Origin: JAWLEV01 sp046538105
Lineage (GTDB): Bacteria > Chloroflexota > Anaerolineae > UBA1429
Assembly (NCBI GenBank): GCA_046538105.1
Contig: JBKHJO010000002.1
Coordinates: 58,219-122,218, forward strand
Length of the DNA: 64,000 nucleotides
Direction: 5' to 3'
Position numbers and translations under genes: made by a program. Under the pieces are notes generated by a model. It was not told the DNA's origin and did not search any database. It saw only the letters and a program-made list of their open reading frames with translations. Of this stretch, positions 40,188 to 48,032 are shown in pieces; position 1 is the first letter of the stretch, and the number at the start of each line of letters is the position of its first letter.

Positions 40188-40733
40188 TCACGGCTCCACT
40201 TTCCCTTCCCCACTGCCAAACAGCCAGGAGAGCAATGTCATGGCCACTGCCGCCAATCCGAGGCCAGTCACAAAGGCTCCGGCCACGTCTCGCTGATACA
40301 CGTTGAGAAGGCGTTCCGCATTCTCGCGGCGTTGCACCGCACGTTCTTTCTCCAATATCCTCTCCTGCATCGCCTGGCGCCGGATCCGTTCTGCCAATTC
40401 CACAGCATCCTCGTCCTTGGGTACAAGGGTGAGCGCCTCGGCCACACTCTCCTCGGCCTCCGACCATGCCCCCTGCTTGGCGTATATCTTGGCTAAAAGA
40501 AGATAAGCCGGAAAAAAATCCTCCCGAAAACCAAGAGCCATTAACACCTGATCCCGCGCCTTGTCAAACTCTCCCTGCCGAGCAAGGCTGAGGGCCCTGT
40601 TGTAGTGAATCTCGTGAGCGTGTTCGATCCTGGCCAGTGCGGACAGATCCTCATGGCAATCGGGGCAAACCGCAGTATCCTGGGGTACACCGCCGCCACA
40701 ATAGGGACAAGTCATCAAGGGAGCATTCATCAT
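40188..40733 (-). CDS. Zinc-ribbon, TPR and C-terminal membrane-anchor protein
   Basis: The 181-residue protein starts with a zinc ribbon (C-x2-C...C-x2-C in CPYCGGG and CPDCHED, residues 9-26), followed by two TPR-like helical repeats (about 40-110), a charged coiled-coil (QERILEKERAVQRR) and a C-terminal transmembrane helix (about 150-172). This tail-anchored layout suggests a membrane-associated adaptor. It lies 44 bp downstream of the GrpE gene on the same strand and may be co-transcribed with it, hinting at a chaperone or proteostasis role (inference). Confidence 0.8.
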   Translation of the reverse strand: MMNAPLMTCPYCGGGVPQDTAVCPDCHEDLSALARIEHAHEIHYNRALSLARQGEFDKARDQVLMALGFREDFFPAYLLLAKIYAKQGAWSEAEESVAEALTLVPKDEDAVELAERIRRQAMQERILEKERAVQRRENAERLLNVYQRDVAGAFVTGLGLAAVAMTLLSWLFGSGEGKVEP

Positions 40734-40777
40734 TCAGCATTCCTTTCACAGCCTGCAAATCGGCCAAGTATCGCCAT

Positions 40778-41335
40778 CTAGCCCTCCTCAGGATCCTCAA
40801 CCACCGTGGCATCATCTGCAAGGGGTTCCTCTTCAGTGTCCTGAGCCGTGGGCCCTTTTTCGCTGATCACAACCTTTGCCCTTCGCAAAAGCCCTTCCGG
40901 CCACGTATATCCTATCTGCTCTTCGCGCAGAACGACGTTCTCGGGCATATCCGGGCGAACCTCGGTCCCCACCACATCGCTCGTCGCGGGATCCAAAGCC
41001 TTCCCCAGCGTCTCGATGGGCTTTACACGGTGACGCTCCAAAACGGCCAGCAGTTTTTTGCCAAAGCCCACCACGCTCCCTATCAGGGAGGCTTCCTGCG
41101 CCTTGGTCGTAACGCCCCACTTTTCGACGATCTTTCCCACGGCATCGTACAGAGACAGCACGTCAAGCAAAATCTCTCTGGTATCATTTCTGGCCTGTAC
41201 ACGCTGTTCCTCCAACGACTGTTCCAAGCGGCTGATGCGATAAAAAAGCTCCCGCATCGTGGCAGCAGGATTCGCCTCAGCAGCCGTTGGGGGTACAGGA
41301 TAGAACTCTTCCTCAAACTGGAATTCGTCGCTCAT
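40778..41335 (-). CDS. grpE: GrpE-type nucleotide exchange factor
   Basis: The 185-residue protein has an N-terminal helical dimerisation region (about 25-75), and a C-terminal beta domain with the family pattern (LGKALDPATSDVVGTEV, then VVLREEQIGYTWPEGLLRRA). GrpE releases ADP from DnaK. No dnaK or dnaJ is present in the window and the sequence is divergent, so it may serve a paralogous Hsp70. I chose ATG 41335 (MSDEFQFEEE) with SD GAGG at 6 nt. A consensus promoter is upstream and no CIRCE element is seen, so it is not obviously HrcA-controlled. Confidence 0.8.
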   Translation of the reverse strand: MSDEFQFEEEFYPVPPTAAEANPAATMRELFYRISRLEQSLEEQRVQARNDTREILLDVLSLYDAVGKIVEKWGVTTKAQEASLIGSVVGFGKKLLAVLERHRVKPIETLGKALDPATSDVVGTEVRPDMPENVVLREEQIGYTWPEGLLRRAKVVISEKGPTAQDTEEEPLADDATVVEDPEEG

Positions 41336-41379
41336 GACTTTCCTCACCTATCCTACCTGGCCCGAACAGAACTAAGGCC

Positions 41380-41408
41380 ATAATAACTTATGCATTTGAC
41401 GCTGTCAA
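41380..41408 (-). promoter_or_regulatory. grpE promoter
   Basis: On the minus strand TTGACA (41403-41408) and TATTAT (41380-41385) are separated by 17 bp. Confidence 0.8.
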
Positions 41409-41510
41409 GCGAGAGGGCTTGCCTTTACGCACCGCCGCACCAACCCTTGATAAGGATCCCCTCAGGGGATGCTGGGGAAGAAACGCACACGGCCCCTCTG
41501 ACATCCTCCT

Positions 41511-42641
41511 CTAGCGCTGTGCCCTGGCTCGATCTGCCCGATCATGGATAAAGGTAATCACATCCTCGCGTGTGATCATGCCCCTCAATACGCCATCATC
41601 CAAAACGGGTAACTGGTTCACACCCTCTGCGGTCATCTCCTCAAGAGCCTCCCACAAAGGTGTCAGGGGGTGCACCGTGCGAAGTTGCCCCAGGGGCAGG
41701 AGCACATCCTCCACATGAGTAAACGGCCAATCCACCCGGGGAACCTCACGAATATTATGCAGGGTGAGCATTCCCAGGGGGCTCTCGCCTCTGGTGACGA
41801 CAAAGCATCGCCCGGCATTGCCCATCAGATGGTGTTCCACCAGCATATCCAGACTAAGTTGTGGCGACACCGTATGACAGTCTCGGCTCATGACCTGTTC
41901 CACCGTGTGCCCGCGCAATAGGTCACGCGCGGAAAGACGCGCATACGCAGTGCGAGAGGCATTATCCAAAAAGAAACCGATCATCGCGATCCAGAGACCG
42001 TTGACCCAATACCCTGAGAAGGCACGCAAGATGCCCACGATGACGAACGCATAGGCCACCATCTGCCCCACACGGGAGGCCCACTTGGTGGCCCAACGGA
42101 AATCCCCTCTCAAGCGCCAGAGCAGGGCCCGCAGCACGCGCCCCCCATCCAGAGGAAAGCCAGGGATCAGGTTAAAGACCCCCAAGCTGAGGTTAATGCC
42201 ACCCAAAAAGAGCGCCAGAGCGGCCACTGGTTGCTCTTTGTTCCCCCATGACAAATAGATGAGGGCGAAAAACCCGCTCAACAGCAGGCTCACCAAGGGA
42301 CCTGCAATGGCCATCACGAACTCGTCAAAGGACGTTCTCGGCTCGTCCGATATCTGCGCCGCGCCCCCAAAGATGAACAACGTTATATTGTCAACAGGCA
42401 CCCCCTGGGCACGAGACACCAAAGAATGGCCCAACTCGTGCAAGAGGACCGAACCAAAAAAGAGCAGGCTCGTCAGCGCTCCTATCCCCCAGGCTGTGGT
42501 TCCCGACCAAGAGGGATAGCGCTCAGGGAAATACCCCCCCGCCAGGCTCCAAGTAACCCAAACGAAAATCAACAACCAACTCACATCAATGTAAAGAGGA
42601 ATGCCCAGGATTTTACCTAAATTCAGCCGTGTCTTGAACAT
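41511..42641 (-). CDS. Site-2-protease-like M50 metalloprotease with CBS pair
   Basis: The 376-residue membrane protein has about six helices, the zinc motif HELGH (about residue 68) and the second metal motif NLIPGFPLDGGRVLR. Two CBS domains occupy the C-terminal part (about 240-370; EQVMSRDCHTVSP and LPVLDDGVLRGMITREDVI). This is the SpoIVFB-like M50B group, which cuts substrates within the membrane, with CBS domains possibly sensing adenine nucleotides. Candidate substrates include the anti-sigma factors in this window, but nothing shows this directly. I chose ATG 42641 with SD GAGGAGGAGG. Confidence 0.93.
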   Translation of the reverse strand: MFKTRLNLGKILGIPLYIDVSWLLIFVWVTWSLAGGYFPERYPSWSGTTAWGIGALTSLLFFGSVLLHELGHSLVSRAQGVPVDNITLFIFGGAAQISDEPRTSFDEFVMAIAGPLVSLLLSGFFALIYLSWGNKEQPVAALALFLGGINLSLGVFNLIPGFPLDGGRVLRALLWRLRGDFRWATKWASRVGQMVAYAFVIVGILRAFSGYWVNGLWIAMIGFFLDNASRTAYARLSARDLLRGHTVEQVMSRDCHTVSPQLSLDMLVEHHLMGNAGRCFVVTRGESPLGMLTLHNIREVPRVDWPFTHVEDVLLPLGQLRTVHPLTPLWEALEEMTAEGVNQLPVLDDGVLRGMITREDVITFIHDRADRARAQR

Positions 42642-42744
42642 GAGCCCTCCTCCTCTTTTTTGATCACCTAATATGCGCATTCTACAACAGTCGATATATC
42701 TTGCCAATCCATGCATACAAAAGCACGGATTGGCAGATTATCAC

Positions 42745-42756
42745 GTAACCGGTTAC
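42745..42756. promoter_or_regulatory. LacI-type palindrome in the M50/bcp divergent region
   Basis: GTAACCGGTTAC is a perfect 12-bp palindrome with the AACCGGTT core common to LacI/GalR-family operators. It lies about 42 bp upstream of the bcp -35 and 104 bp before the M50 start codon. Confidence 0.4.
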
Positions 42757-42797
42757 CAAGATCCAAAACTGTATGAGTCATGGAATTATATATATTA

Positions 42798-42827
42798 TTG
42801 ACAAAATATATATAATTAAAATATAAT
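42798..42827 (+). promoter_or_regulatory. bcp promoter in an AT-rich tract
   Basis: TTGACA (42798-42803) and TATAAT (42822-42827) have an 18-bp, entirely A/T spacer. The surrounding 55 bp are almost all A/T and act like an intrinsically bent or UP-like region. Confidence 0.75.
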
Positions 42828-42858
42828 ATTATTAACTAATGGGGATAAGGTAAACACC

Positions 42859-43311
42859 ATGGTAGAGGAAAATGAGATGGCTCCAGACTCTACGTTCATG
42901 TCCGACAAAGGCGAAGAAATCCGCCTGGCCTCCTTTCGCGGCAAAAAGGTTGTACTTTACTTCTATCCCAAGGACGACACGCCCGGCTGTACGAAAGAGG
43001 CATGCAGTTTTCGCGATGACTATAGTCAGTTCACACTAAAGAATGTCATAGTCATCGGCGTCAGCCCCGATACAGGCGCGTCCCATCAAAAGTTTCGCGC
43101 CAAATATAGCCTGCCCTTTCATCTGCTGAGCGATCCCGATCACGAAGTCGCAGAGGCTTATGGGGCGTGGGAGGAGAGAATGGTATTCGGGAAGATCAGA
43201 GATGGCATCCTGTGGTCGACGTTTATTATCGATGAAGAAGGCAAGATCACCAAGATCTTTCGCAATGTGACCCCCAGTGGACGCGCCACAGAGGTACTCG
43301 AATACCTGTAA
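42859..43311 (+). CDS. bcp: Thioredoxin-dependent peroxiredoxin (Bcp/PrxQ family)
   Basis: The 150-residue thiol peroxidase reduces peroxides in the cytosol. The peroxidatic Cys is in DDTPGCTKEACSF (about residue 44) with the resolving Cys five residues later (CTKEAC), the atypical 2-Cys PrxQ pattern. The thioredoxin fold and the length are normal. The SD is modest (AAGG). Its strong AT-rich promoter and nearby palindrome suggest regulated high expression. It complements the flavodiiron protein as an oxidative-stress defence of an anaerobe. Confidence 0.93.
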   Translation: MVEENEMAPDSTFMSDKGEEIRLASFRGKKVVLYFYPKDDTPGCTKEACSFRDDYSQFTLKNVIVIGVSPDTGASHQKFRAKYSLPFHLLSDPDHEVAEAYGAWEERMVFGKIRDGILWSTFIIDEEGKITKIFRNVTPSGRATEVLEYL

Positions 43312-43312
43312 T

Positions 43313-43353
43313 CACAAAAATCAGGCCCTCGATCTTTTCGGGATCGAGGGCCT
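43313..43353 (-). terminator. Terminator between bcp and tatC
   Basis: A 12-bp stem, AGGCCCTCGATC and its complement, has a 7-nt loop. The minus strand continues GATTTTTGTG, so it serves the tatC operon; it can also stop bcp transcription. Confidence 0.85.
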
Positions 43354-43377
43354 AGCCACAGAAACACTCTCCTACCT

Positions 43378-44115
43378 TTAGGAGGTGGATATCCTCCCCT
43401 CCTGATCCCTCTTTGCCGGCCCGGCAAGTCGGGCCAAAAGTATTCCCACCTCGTAAAGGAGATACAAGGGTACCATAACGATCATCATGTTGAGAGGATC
43501 CGGCGTGGGCGTCACGATGGCCGCCACGATAGCGCTCACCAAGATGGCATATTTGCGAAAGCGCGAAAGACTCCTGGGGGTCACCAGGCCAAGTTTGGCC
43601 AGCAAAAAAATCAACAAAGGGGTTTGGAAAACGATGCCCATCCAAAAAAGCACGCGGGTGACAAAGGAGATATAATTATCCAGCGTCCAGCGATTCTCGA
43701 TCATCATGCCAAGCCATCCCTGCATAAAGTCGATGGCCACTGGCAGCATGACCAGCGCAGTAAAGGTCACGCCGATAGCGAAACACAGCGCGACCCCAGG
43801 CAAGAGAAGAAACAGATATCGCCTCTCGTGTGGCATGAGACCGGGCAGAATGAAACGTATGATCTGATAAAGGATCACGGGCATGGAAAGTGTGGCCCCG
43901 CCGAGAAGGGCGATTCTAAAATAGACCACAAGGGACTCGGTAGGATAGATCGTCTGGGGTATGGTGCCCCCCATGGGCAGCAACAATATCTCCAAAGCCT
44001 TTCCAGCAAAGAGAGCACTGATCAACGTGGCGACGACGAAGGCTATCGCCACCTTTATCATCCGAGATCGGAGCTCGTCAAGATGCTCCCAGATTGTCAT
44101 CTCCACATCGGCCAT
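43378..44115 (-). CDS. tatC: Twin-arginine translocase subunit TatC
   Basis: The 245-residue protein has six predicted helices and TatC landmarks: the N-terminal EHLDELRSRMI segment (about 9-19), a first periplasmic loop, and the FxxGxxF-like central region. TatC binds the twin-arginine signal and forms the receptor complex. Its gene lies 5 bp after the TatA/B gene. It is the last gene of the yceD-rpmF-asp23-nusB-tat run, ending at a terminator. Confidence 0.95.
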   Translation of the reverse strand: MADVEMTIWEHLDELRSRMIKVAIAFVVATLISALFAGKALEILLLPMGGTIPQTIYPTESLVVYFRIALLGGATLSMPVILYQIIRFILPGLMPHERRYLFLLLPGVALCFAIGVTFTALVMLPVAIDFMQGWLGMMIENRWTLDNYISFVTRVLFWMGIVFQTPLLIFLLAKLGLVTPRSLSRFRKYAILVSAIVAAIVTPTPDPLNMMIVMVPLYLLYEVGILLARLAGPAKRDQEGRISTS

Positions 44116-44120
44116 AGATC

Positions 44121-44633
44121 TTACCCTTCTTCCTCTCCGGTATCCTCACCGTCCTCATCCATAATGAGGACGGGCTCCTCTATCACTATCGGCTCCACAT
44201 CCTCATCTTTGGGCACCGGCTCTCCCACGATGATAAGAACGGGCTTGTCTTCAGCATCCTCATCCTCTTCCAAAGAAAAGGATTCCCGCTCTCCATCGAC
44301 AAAGGCCTGCTGGATATTCACCGGCTGTTCCTGGGCCTCTGTTTCCCCACCTTCTGTCGCCTTCCCTTCTTCCTCGGATATGCTTTCCTCTGTGGTGGCT
44401 ACCTTCGCTGCGCCCCCGCCTTCTCCAGCCTCCAGTGGCTCGCGCGCCTCCTCCACCCCTGGTTCCATCGACAGCGCCTCGCGAAACTCTTCGGTAACGC
44501 TATCCGTCTCCTGACGGAATTTGGCGAGAAGCTGTCCCATATCTCTGGCAAAAGATACCATCTGTTCCGGCCCAATCACCAACGTGGCGATGATCAGAAT
44601 TAAGAGTACCTCACCCGTCCCTATCCCGAACAT
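44121..44633 (-). CDS. TatA/TatB-family protein with long acidic tail
   Basis: The 170-residue protein has the short N-terminal membrane helix (about 3-20) with the Gly-Pro hinge (VIGPEQM), an amphipathic helix, and then a very acidic tail of about 120 residues, far longer than usual for TatA. The helix sequence (GTGEVLLILIIATLVIGPEQ) fits TatA or TatB; only one such protein is seen, so it may fulfil both roles. The tail has a Val/Ile-rich repeat-like stretch (EPVLIIVGEP, EPIVIEEPVLI) of unknown function. It precedes tatC by 5 bp. Confidence 0.88.
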   Translation of the reverse strand: MFGIGTGEVLLILIIATLVIGPEQMVSFARDMGQLLAKFRQETDSVTEEFREALSMEPGVEEAREPLEAGEGGGAAKVATTEESISEEEGKATEGGETEAQEQPVNIQQAFVDGERESFSLEEDEDAEDKPVLIIVGEPVPKDEDVEPIVIEEPVLIMDEDGEDTGEEEG

Positions 44634-44676
44634 CTAAATGTCTATCCCCTCCTCGAACTCCCTGCTACATCTCACA

Positions 44677-45144
44677 CTATACAGCCTCATCACCGGGGAC
44701 AACATCCACCTCCAGCAGCGACTCCAACGAGGGGGCCAATGCGTCCTTTTCGGCAAAAAGCGTACCAAGCACCCCGTTTACAAAGCGGCTCGAGCTTTCG
44801 CTCCCAAATATCTTGGCCAGTTCCACCGCCTCGTTGATGGCCACTTTTGGGGGGACATCATCATCCACAAGAATCTCAAAAGCCGCCAGACGAAGGATAT
44901 TACGATCCACCACCGCGATCTGATCGATGGGCCACTCTGGCGCGATGCGCTGTATCACAGCGTCAAAGGCTCTTTCATAACGCAACACACCCTTTAAAAG
45001 GTATGTTGCAAAATCGATACCCGAGGGGGAAAGGGAAACTCTTTCTAGGCGCTGCTGCAAAGAGGTGTCGGGAGCGTGTGCCACCAGATCGACTTCAAAG
45101 AGCGTCTGAAAGACCACTATTCTGGCGCGTCGCCTGACCTTCAA
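44677..45144 (-). CDS. nusB: Transcription antitermination factor NusB
   Basis: The 155-residue all-helical protein begins with the RNA-binding patch (RRRARIVVFQTLFEVD) and ends with the characteristic INEAVELAKIF...SSRFVNGVLG pattern. NusB with S10 binds boxA in rRNA leaders and promotes processive transcription. The likely start is a TTG at 45144 with SD GGAGAT about 8 nt upstream. It lies between the Asp23 gene and tatA in the same direction, a common association with asp23-type genes. Confidence 0.92.
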   Translation of the reverse strand: MKVRRRARIVVFQTLFEVDLVAHAPDTSLQQRLERVSLSPSGIDFATYLLKGVLRYERAFDAVIQRIAPEWPIDQIAVVDRNILRLAAFEILVDDDVPPKVAINEAVELAKIFGSESSSRFVNGVLGTLFAEKDALAPSLESLLEVDVVPGDEAV

Positions 45145-45168
45145 AGGCTATCTCCAATAAAGCGGGCA

Positions 45169-45519
45169 TCAGTTACTATCACGCTGGGTCACCTGGACAT
45201 TTTCCACGTGAACGTTGACGGCCAAAACAGGCATACCAACCATATCCTTGATGGCCCGAGCTACCTGTGACTGAATGGTACGTCCCAGTTTGTAAAGATC
45301 GACATTCTGGGCAGCGATGATATAGAGATCGACAGACACGGCATCATCGACGACCTGAATACGCACTCCCCCTCCTCCTCCCTTGCCCAAAAGGCGGTCC
45401 ATTCCACTGGACAAATCACGGGACATGCGTACCACACCCTTTATAGAAAGCGTGCTGAGGCGCGCAATGGTGGCCAGAACTTGGGGAGAAATGCGAACTG
45501 TTCCAAGATTTTCTTCCAT
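45169..45519 (-). CDS. Asp23/Gls24 family envelope stress-response protein
   Basis: The 116-residue protein has the Asp23 core (GTVRISPQVLATIARLSTLSIKGV in two parts, then VRIQVVDDAVSVDLYIIAAQNVDL). Asp23 proteins in Gram-positives form membrane-proximal filaments linked with wall stress, and one sits beside nusB in many genomes. A glycine run (KGGGGGV) is present in the loop. I chose ATG 45519, with SD GGGAG 9 nt upstream; a TTG three codons earlier is possible. It is preceded by rpmF and followed by nusB. Confidence 0.9.
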   Translation of the reverse strand: MEENLGTVRISPQVLATIARLSTLSIKGVVRMSRDLSSGMDRLLGKGGGGGVRIQVVDDAVSVDLYIIAAQNVDLYKLGRTIQSQVARAIKDMVGMPVLAVNVHVENVQVTQRDSN

Positions 45520-45610
45520 CGAATGCAACTCCCTATATATGTATTACACCGACTACAGGGTAAAGCAAACAGCAGACGCCGTACGCTGCACATCTCTCCC
45601 AAAGAAAAGG

Positions 45611-45799
45611 CTACGCCTCGTCCTCTACCTCAATGACCGCCTCTCCACGATAGGCCCCGCAAGAAGGGCATACATGATGAGGTAAGCGCATGTTATGACA
45701 GGATGGACACTCGACTAAATTAGCAGCCCGCAGAGCATCGTGACTGCGACGACGATGCTTCCGTCCCTTTGATGGTTTCTGTTTCGGTAAGGCTCCCAT
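45611..45799 (-). CDS. rpmF: 50S ribosomal protein L32
   Basis: The 62-residue protein has the typical start MGALPKQKPSKGRKHRRRSH and a zinc ribbon formed by C-x2-C (VECPSCHN) and C-x2-C (VCPSCGAYRG), so this is the Zn-binding (C+) form of L32. It follows the YceD/DUF177 gene by 31 bp, the arrangement seen across bacteria. Confidence 0.97.
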   Translation of the reverse strand: MGALPKQKPSKGRKHRRRSHDALRAANLVECPSCHNMRLPHHVCPSCGAYRGEAVIEVEDEA

Positions 45800-45830
45800 G
45801 CTTTTATATTCCTTTCGAAAAACTTATCTT

Positions 45831-46355
45831 CTACTCTTCCAGTAACTGCCCCAGGACAGCCATGCGAGGATCGATGAAGGACCTTTCACAATCGCAGGAT
45901 TCCTCGTTCAAATTTACCCCACAGATTGGACACAATCCCTTACAGTCCGGATCCCCCACCACTGGTGCTGAACTCGCCATCACTGTATACTGGCGAAGAA
46001 TCTCTTTGAGATCCAGCGTGCCCTCTGGCCCGATGATAAGGTCAGCGTCATATTTTTCCTCGACGGGCAAACTGGCACCCGTCTCCACATCGACCGAGGG
46101 AACGAACTCCTCCTCAAAAGCGAACTCTATCCTATCCTCAAAGGGGCCAAGACAGCGACAACACGTCCGCGTCATGACAAGATGCACCTTGCCCCTGGCA
46201 AGAACGCCCTTTACTGTCCGAACGAACTGCACCATACCCGCAAGATGCGTAAGGCCCGGGTTATTCTCATCTATATCGACCAGATGTCCCTCAATCTTGC
46301 GGCGGCAGGACACGCCTATATTCTGTTCAAGTAATCGACTGACATCGTAAATCAT
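45831..46355 (-). CDS. YceD/DUF177 family protein
   Basis: The 174-residue protein matches the YceD family that is nearly always encoded upstream of rpmF and is implicated in 23S rRNA accumulation or ribosome assembly. A Cys cluster is visible: C-x2-C in RTCCRCLGPF (about 67) and a C-terminal set (CKGLCPICGVNLNEESCDC), consistent with metal binding. It is the first gene of the operon and has a consensus promoter about 35 bp upstream. Confidence 0.92.
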   Translation of the reverse strand: MIYDVSRLLEQNIGVSCRRKIEGHLVDIDENNPGLTHLAGMVQFVRTVKGVLARGKVHLVMTRTCCRCLGPFEDRIEFAFEEEFVPSVDVETGASLPVEEKYDADLIIGPEGTLDLKEILRQYTVMASSAPVVGDPDCKGLCPICGVNLNEESCDCERSFIDPRMAVLGQLLEE

Positions 46356-46388
46356 CGTTTTTATCTAAGACTAGTGACACTCAGTAAG

Positions 46389-46417
46389 ATTATAGGCAAG
46401 CCGTCGCTATATGTCAA
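46389..46417 (-). promoter_or_regulatory. Consensus promoter of the yceD-rpmF-asp23-nusB-tat operon
   Basis: On the minus strand a perfect TTGACA (46412-46417) and a perfect TATAAT (46389-46394) are separated by 17 bp, the strongest promoter match in the window. Confidence 0.88.
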
Positions 46418-46551
46418 AAGGACGGCGTCCTCAGAAATTATCAGTATAACGCTCAACAGAGAAACTCCCCTTGTCAAAAACGGCTTGTATGCATGATACA
46501 CATCTGCCGACAAATTGTGATTCCGCAGGGCTTTTTATAAAGAACGCGTTT

Positions 46552-46580
46552 TTGACGGCATGGATGACTTGTGGTACTAT
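46552..46580 (+). promoter_or_regulatory. tRNA-Asp promoter
   Basis: -35 TTGACG (46552-46557) and -10 TACTAT (46575-46580) with a 17-bp spacer lie 12 bp before the tRNA. Confidence 0.8.
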
Positions 46581-46592
46581 GTAGTCACACTG

Positions 46593-46666
46593 GGAGGCGT
46601 GGTGTAGTGGTCTAACATGTCGGCCTGTCAAGCCGGAGATCGCGGGTTCGAATCCCGTCGCTTCCG
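46593..46666 (+). tRNA. tRNA-Asp (GTC anticodon)
   Basis: The acceptor stem is GGAGGCG/CGCTTCC (one G-T pair) with discriminator G. The anticodon stem-loop is TCGGC-CTGTCAA-GCCGG (anticodon GTC). The T arm is GCGGG-TTCGAAT-CCCGT. CCA is not encoded. Confidence 0.96.
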
Positions 46667-46673
46667 TACGAGG

Positions 46674-46708
46674 GAGGGGCTGAGCAAGTCTCAGCCCCTC
46701 TTTTTTTT
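46674..46708 (+). terminator. Terminator after tRNA-Asp
   Basis: An 11-bp stem GAGGGGCTGAG/CTCAGCCCCTC with loop CAAGT is followed by eight T residues. Confidence 0.93.
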
Positions 46709-46918
46709 GTCAAAGGTATATCGCCTTACACTCATCCCTATATCATCCACATTTACTCTTGGCTTCCGATTACAGGCTTTCTGACGTTTACACACCATAG
46801 GGGGCACCCGGTGACTTGCTTTGACATCACAAAGTATATATGATTTAGGTTAGAGATGGTCAAGTGCCTTTTGGTAACATGGGGAAATACGAACAACGAG
46901 AAGGAAAGGAGCAGGAAG

Positions 46919-47875
46919 ATGAAGATTGTCGTATTGGATGGCTACACGCTGAACCCCGGCGATCTATCCTGGGATGGGTTGAGAGAGCTGGGAGACTGCG
47001 AAATCTATGATCGTACCCCTCCCGAACAGGTTATTGAAAGAGCCCAAGATGCGGATGCAATTCTCATAAACAAGGTAGAGATCGATGGTGACATCATGGA
47101 TCAACTACCCAACCTGAAGTACATCGGCGTCCTGGCTACGGGATATGACGTGGTAGATGGGGAAGCCGCGCGGGAAAGGGGAATCCCCGTGACGAATGTG
47201 CCCACCTATGGTACTCCGTCCGTGGCCCAGATGGCCTTTGCCCACCTGCTCAACCTGACCCAGCATGTCGCTCATCATTCGCGAACGGTCAAAGAAGAGA
47301 AACGCTGGTCCAAAGGTGAAGAATGGTGTTATTGGGACTATCCCCTCATCGAGTTACAGGGATTGACCATGGGCATCATCGGATTGGGGCGTATAGGCCG
47401 CGCTGTGGCCGACCTGGCTCACGCCTTTGGCATGCAAGTCGTCGCTCACGATCCCTATGTCGAGGACGCTACAGTCCCCGAAATCACCATGGTTGATCTG
47501 GATACCCTCTTTACCCAGAGCGACGTGGTAACGATCCACTGTCCTCTGACCCCCGAAACAGAGGGGTTGGTTGACGCCGAGCGTTTGGCCATGATGAAAG
47601 AGACTGCCTTTATCCTCAACAACGGCAGAGGCCCCGTCATCGACAACGAGGCCCTGGCCGAGGCCCTGAACAACGGAATCATAGCCGGCGCAGGACTCGA
47701 TGTTCTGGAAAACGAGCCGCCAGCACTGGATAACCCCCTGTTAGAGGCCAAGAATTGCTACATCACCCCTCATATCTCCTGGGCCACTCGGGCCTCGCGA
47801 TCCCGCTTGATGAATACGGCGGTGGAAAACGTCAAGGCATGGATGCAGGATAATCCTCAGAACGTGGTGAACTGA
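46919..47875 (+). CDS. D-2-hydroxyacid dehydrogenase (glycerate/hydroxypyruvate type)
   Basis: The 318-residue NAD-dependent dehydrogenase has the Rossmann loop MGIIGLGRIGRAVADLA (about 146-162) and the catalytic Arg (NNGRGPVID), Glu (DVLENEPP) and His (ITPHISWA). The N-terminus (MKIVVLDGYTLNPGDLSWDG) is the pattern of glycerate dehydrogenases, which reduce hydroxypyruvate; other 2-ketoacids are possible. I chose ATG 46919 with SD AAAGGAG; the frame opens 21 codons earlier without family similarity. A TTGACA motif about 95 bp upstream lacks a good -10. It is monocistronic, followed by a terminator. A link with GlyA (serine/hydroxypyruvate metabolism) is plausible. Confidence 0.92.
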   Translation: MKIVVLDGYTLNPGDLSWDGLRELGDCEIYDRTPPEQVIERAQDADAILINKVEIDGDIMDQLPNLKYIGVLATGYDVVDGEAARERGIPVTNVPTYGTPSVAQMAFAHLLNLTQHVAHHSRTVKEEKRWSKGEEWCYWDYPLIELQGLTMGIIGLGRIGRAVADLAHAFGMQVVAHDPYVEDATVPEITMVDLDTLFTQSDVVTIHCPLTPETEGLVDAERLAMMKETAFILNNGRGPVIDNEALAEALNNGIIAGAGLDVLENEPPALDNPLLEAKNCYITPHISWATRASRSRLMNTAVENVKAWMQDNPQNVVN

Positions 47876-47895
47876 CCTCCGGCTTCTATGTTGAC

Positions 47896-47931
47896 AAAGC
47901 ACGGTGGGAGAGTGCATCCCCACCGTGCTTT
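47896..47931 (+). terminator. Terminator after the hydroxyacid dehydrogenase gene
   Basis: AAAGCACGGTGGG/CCCACCGTGCTTT form a 13-bp stem with a 10-nt loop; the stem ends in TTTA. Confidence 0.8.
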
Positions 47932-47964
47932 ATGCTGAAACATATCCTCGCATCGACGAGATTT

Positions 47965-47992
47965 TTGCCCCTCGCGTCGGTCTCGGTATAAT
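47965..47992 (+). promoter_or_regulatory. ftsY promoter
   Basis: TATAAT at 47987-47992 has a TTGCCC (16-bp spacer) or TTTGCC (17-bp spacer) -35. Confidence 0.65.
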
Positions 47993-48032
47993 GAATTTGT
48001 TATCATTCTCATACTAGAAGGTGGAGGTGAGC

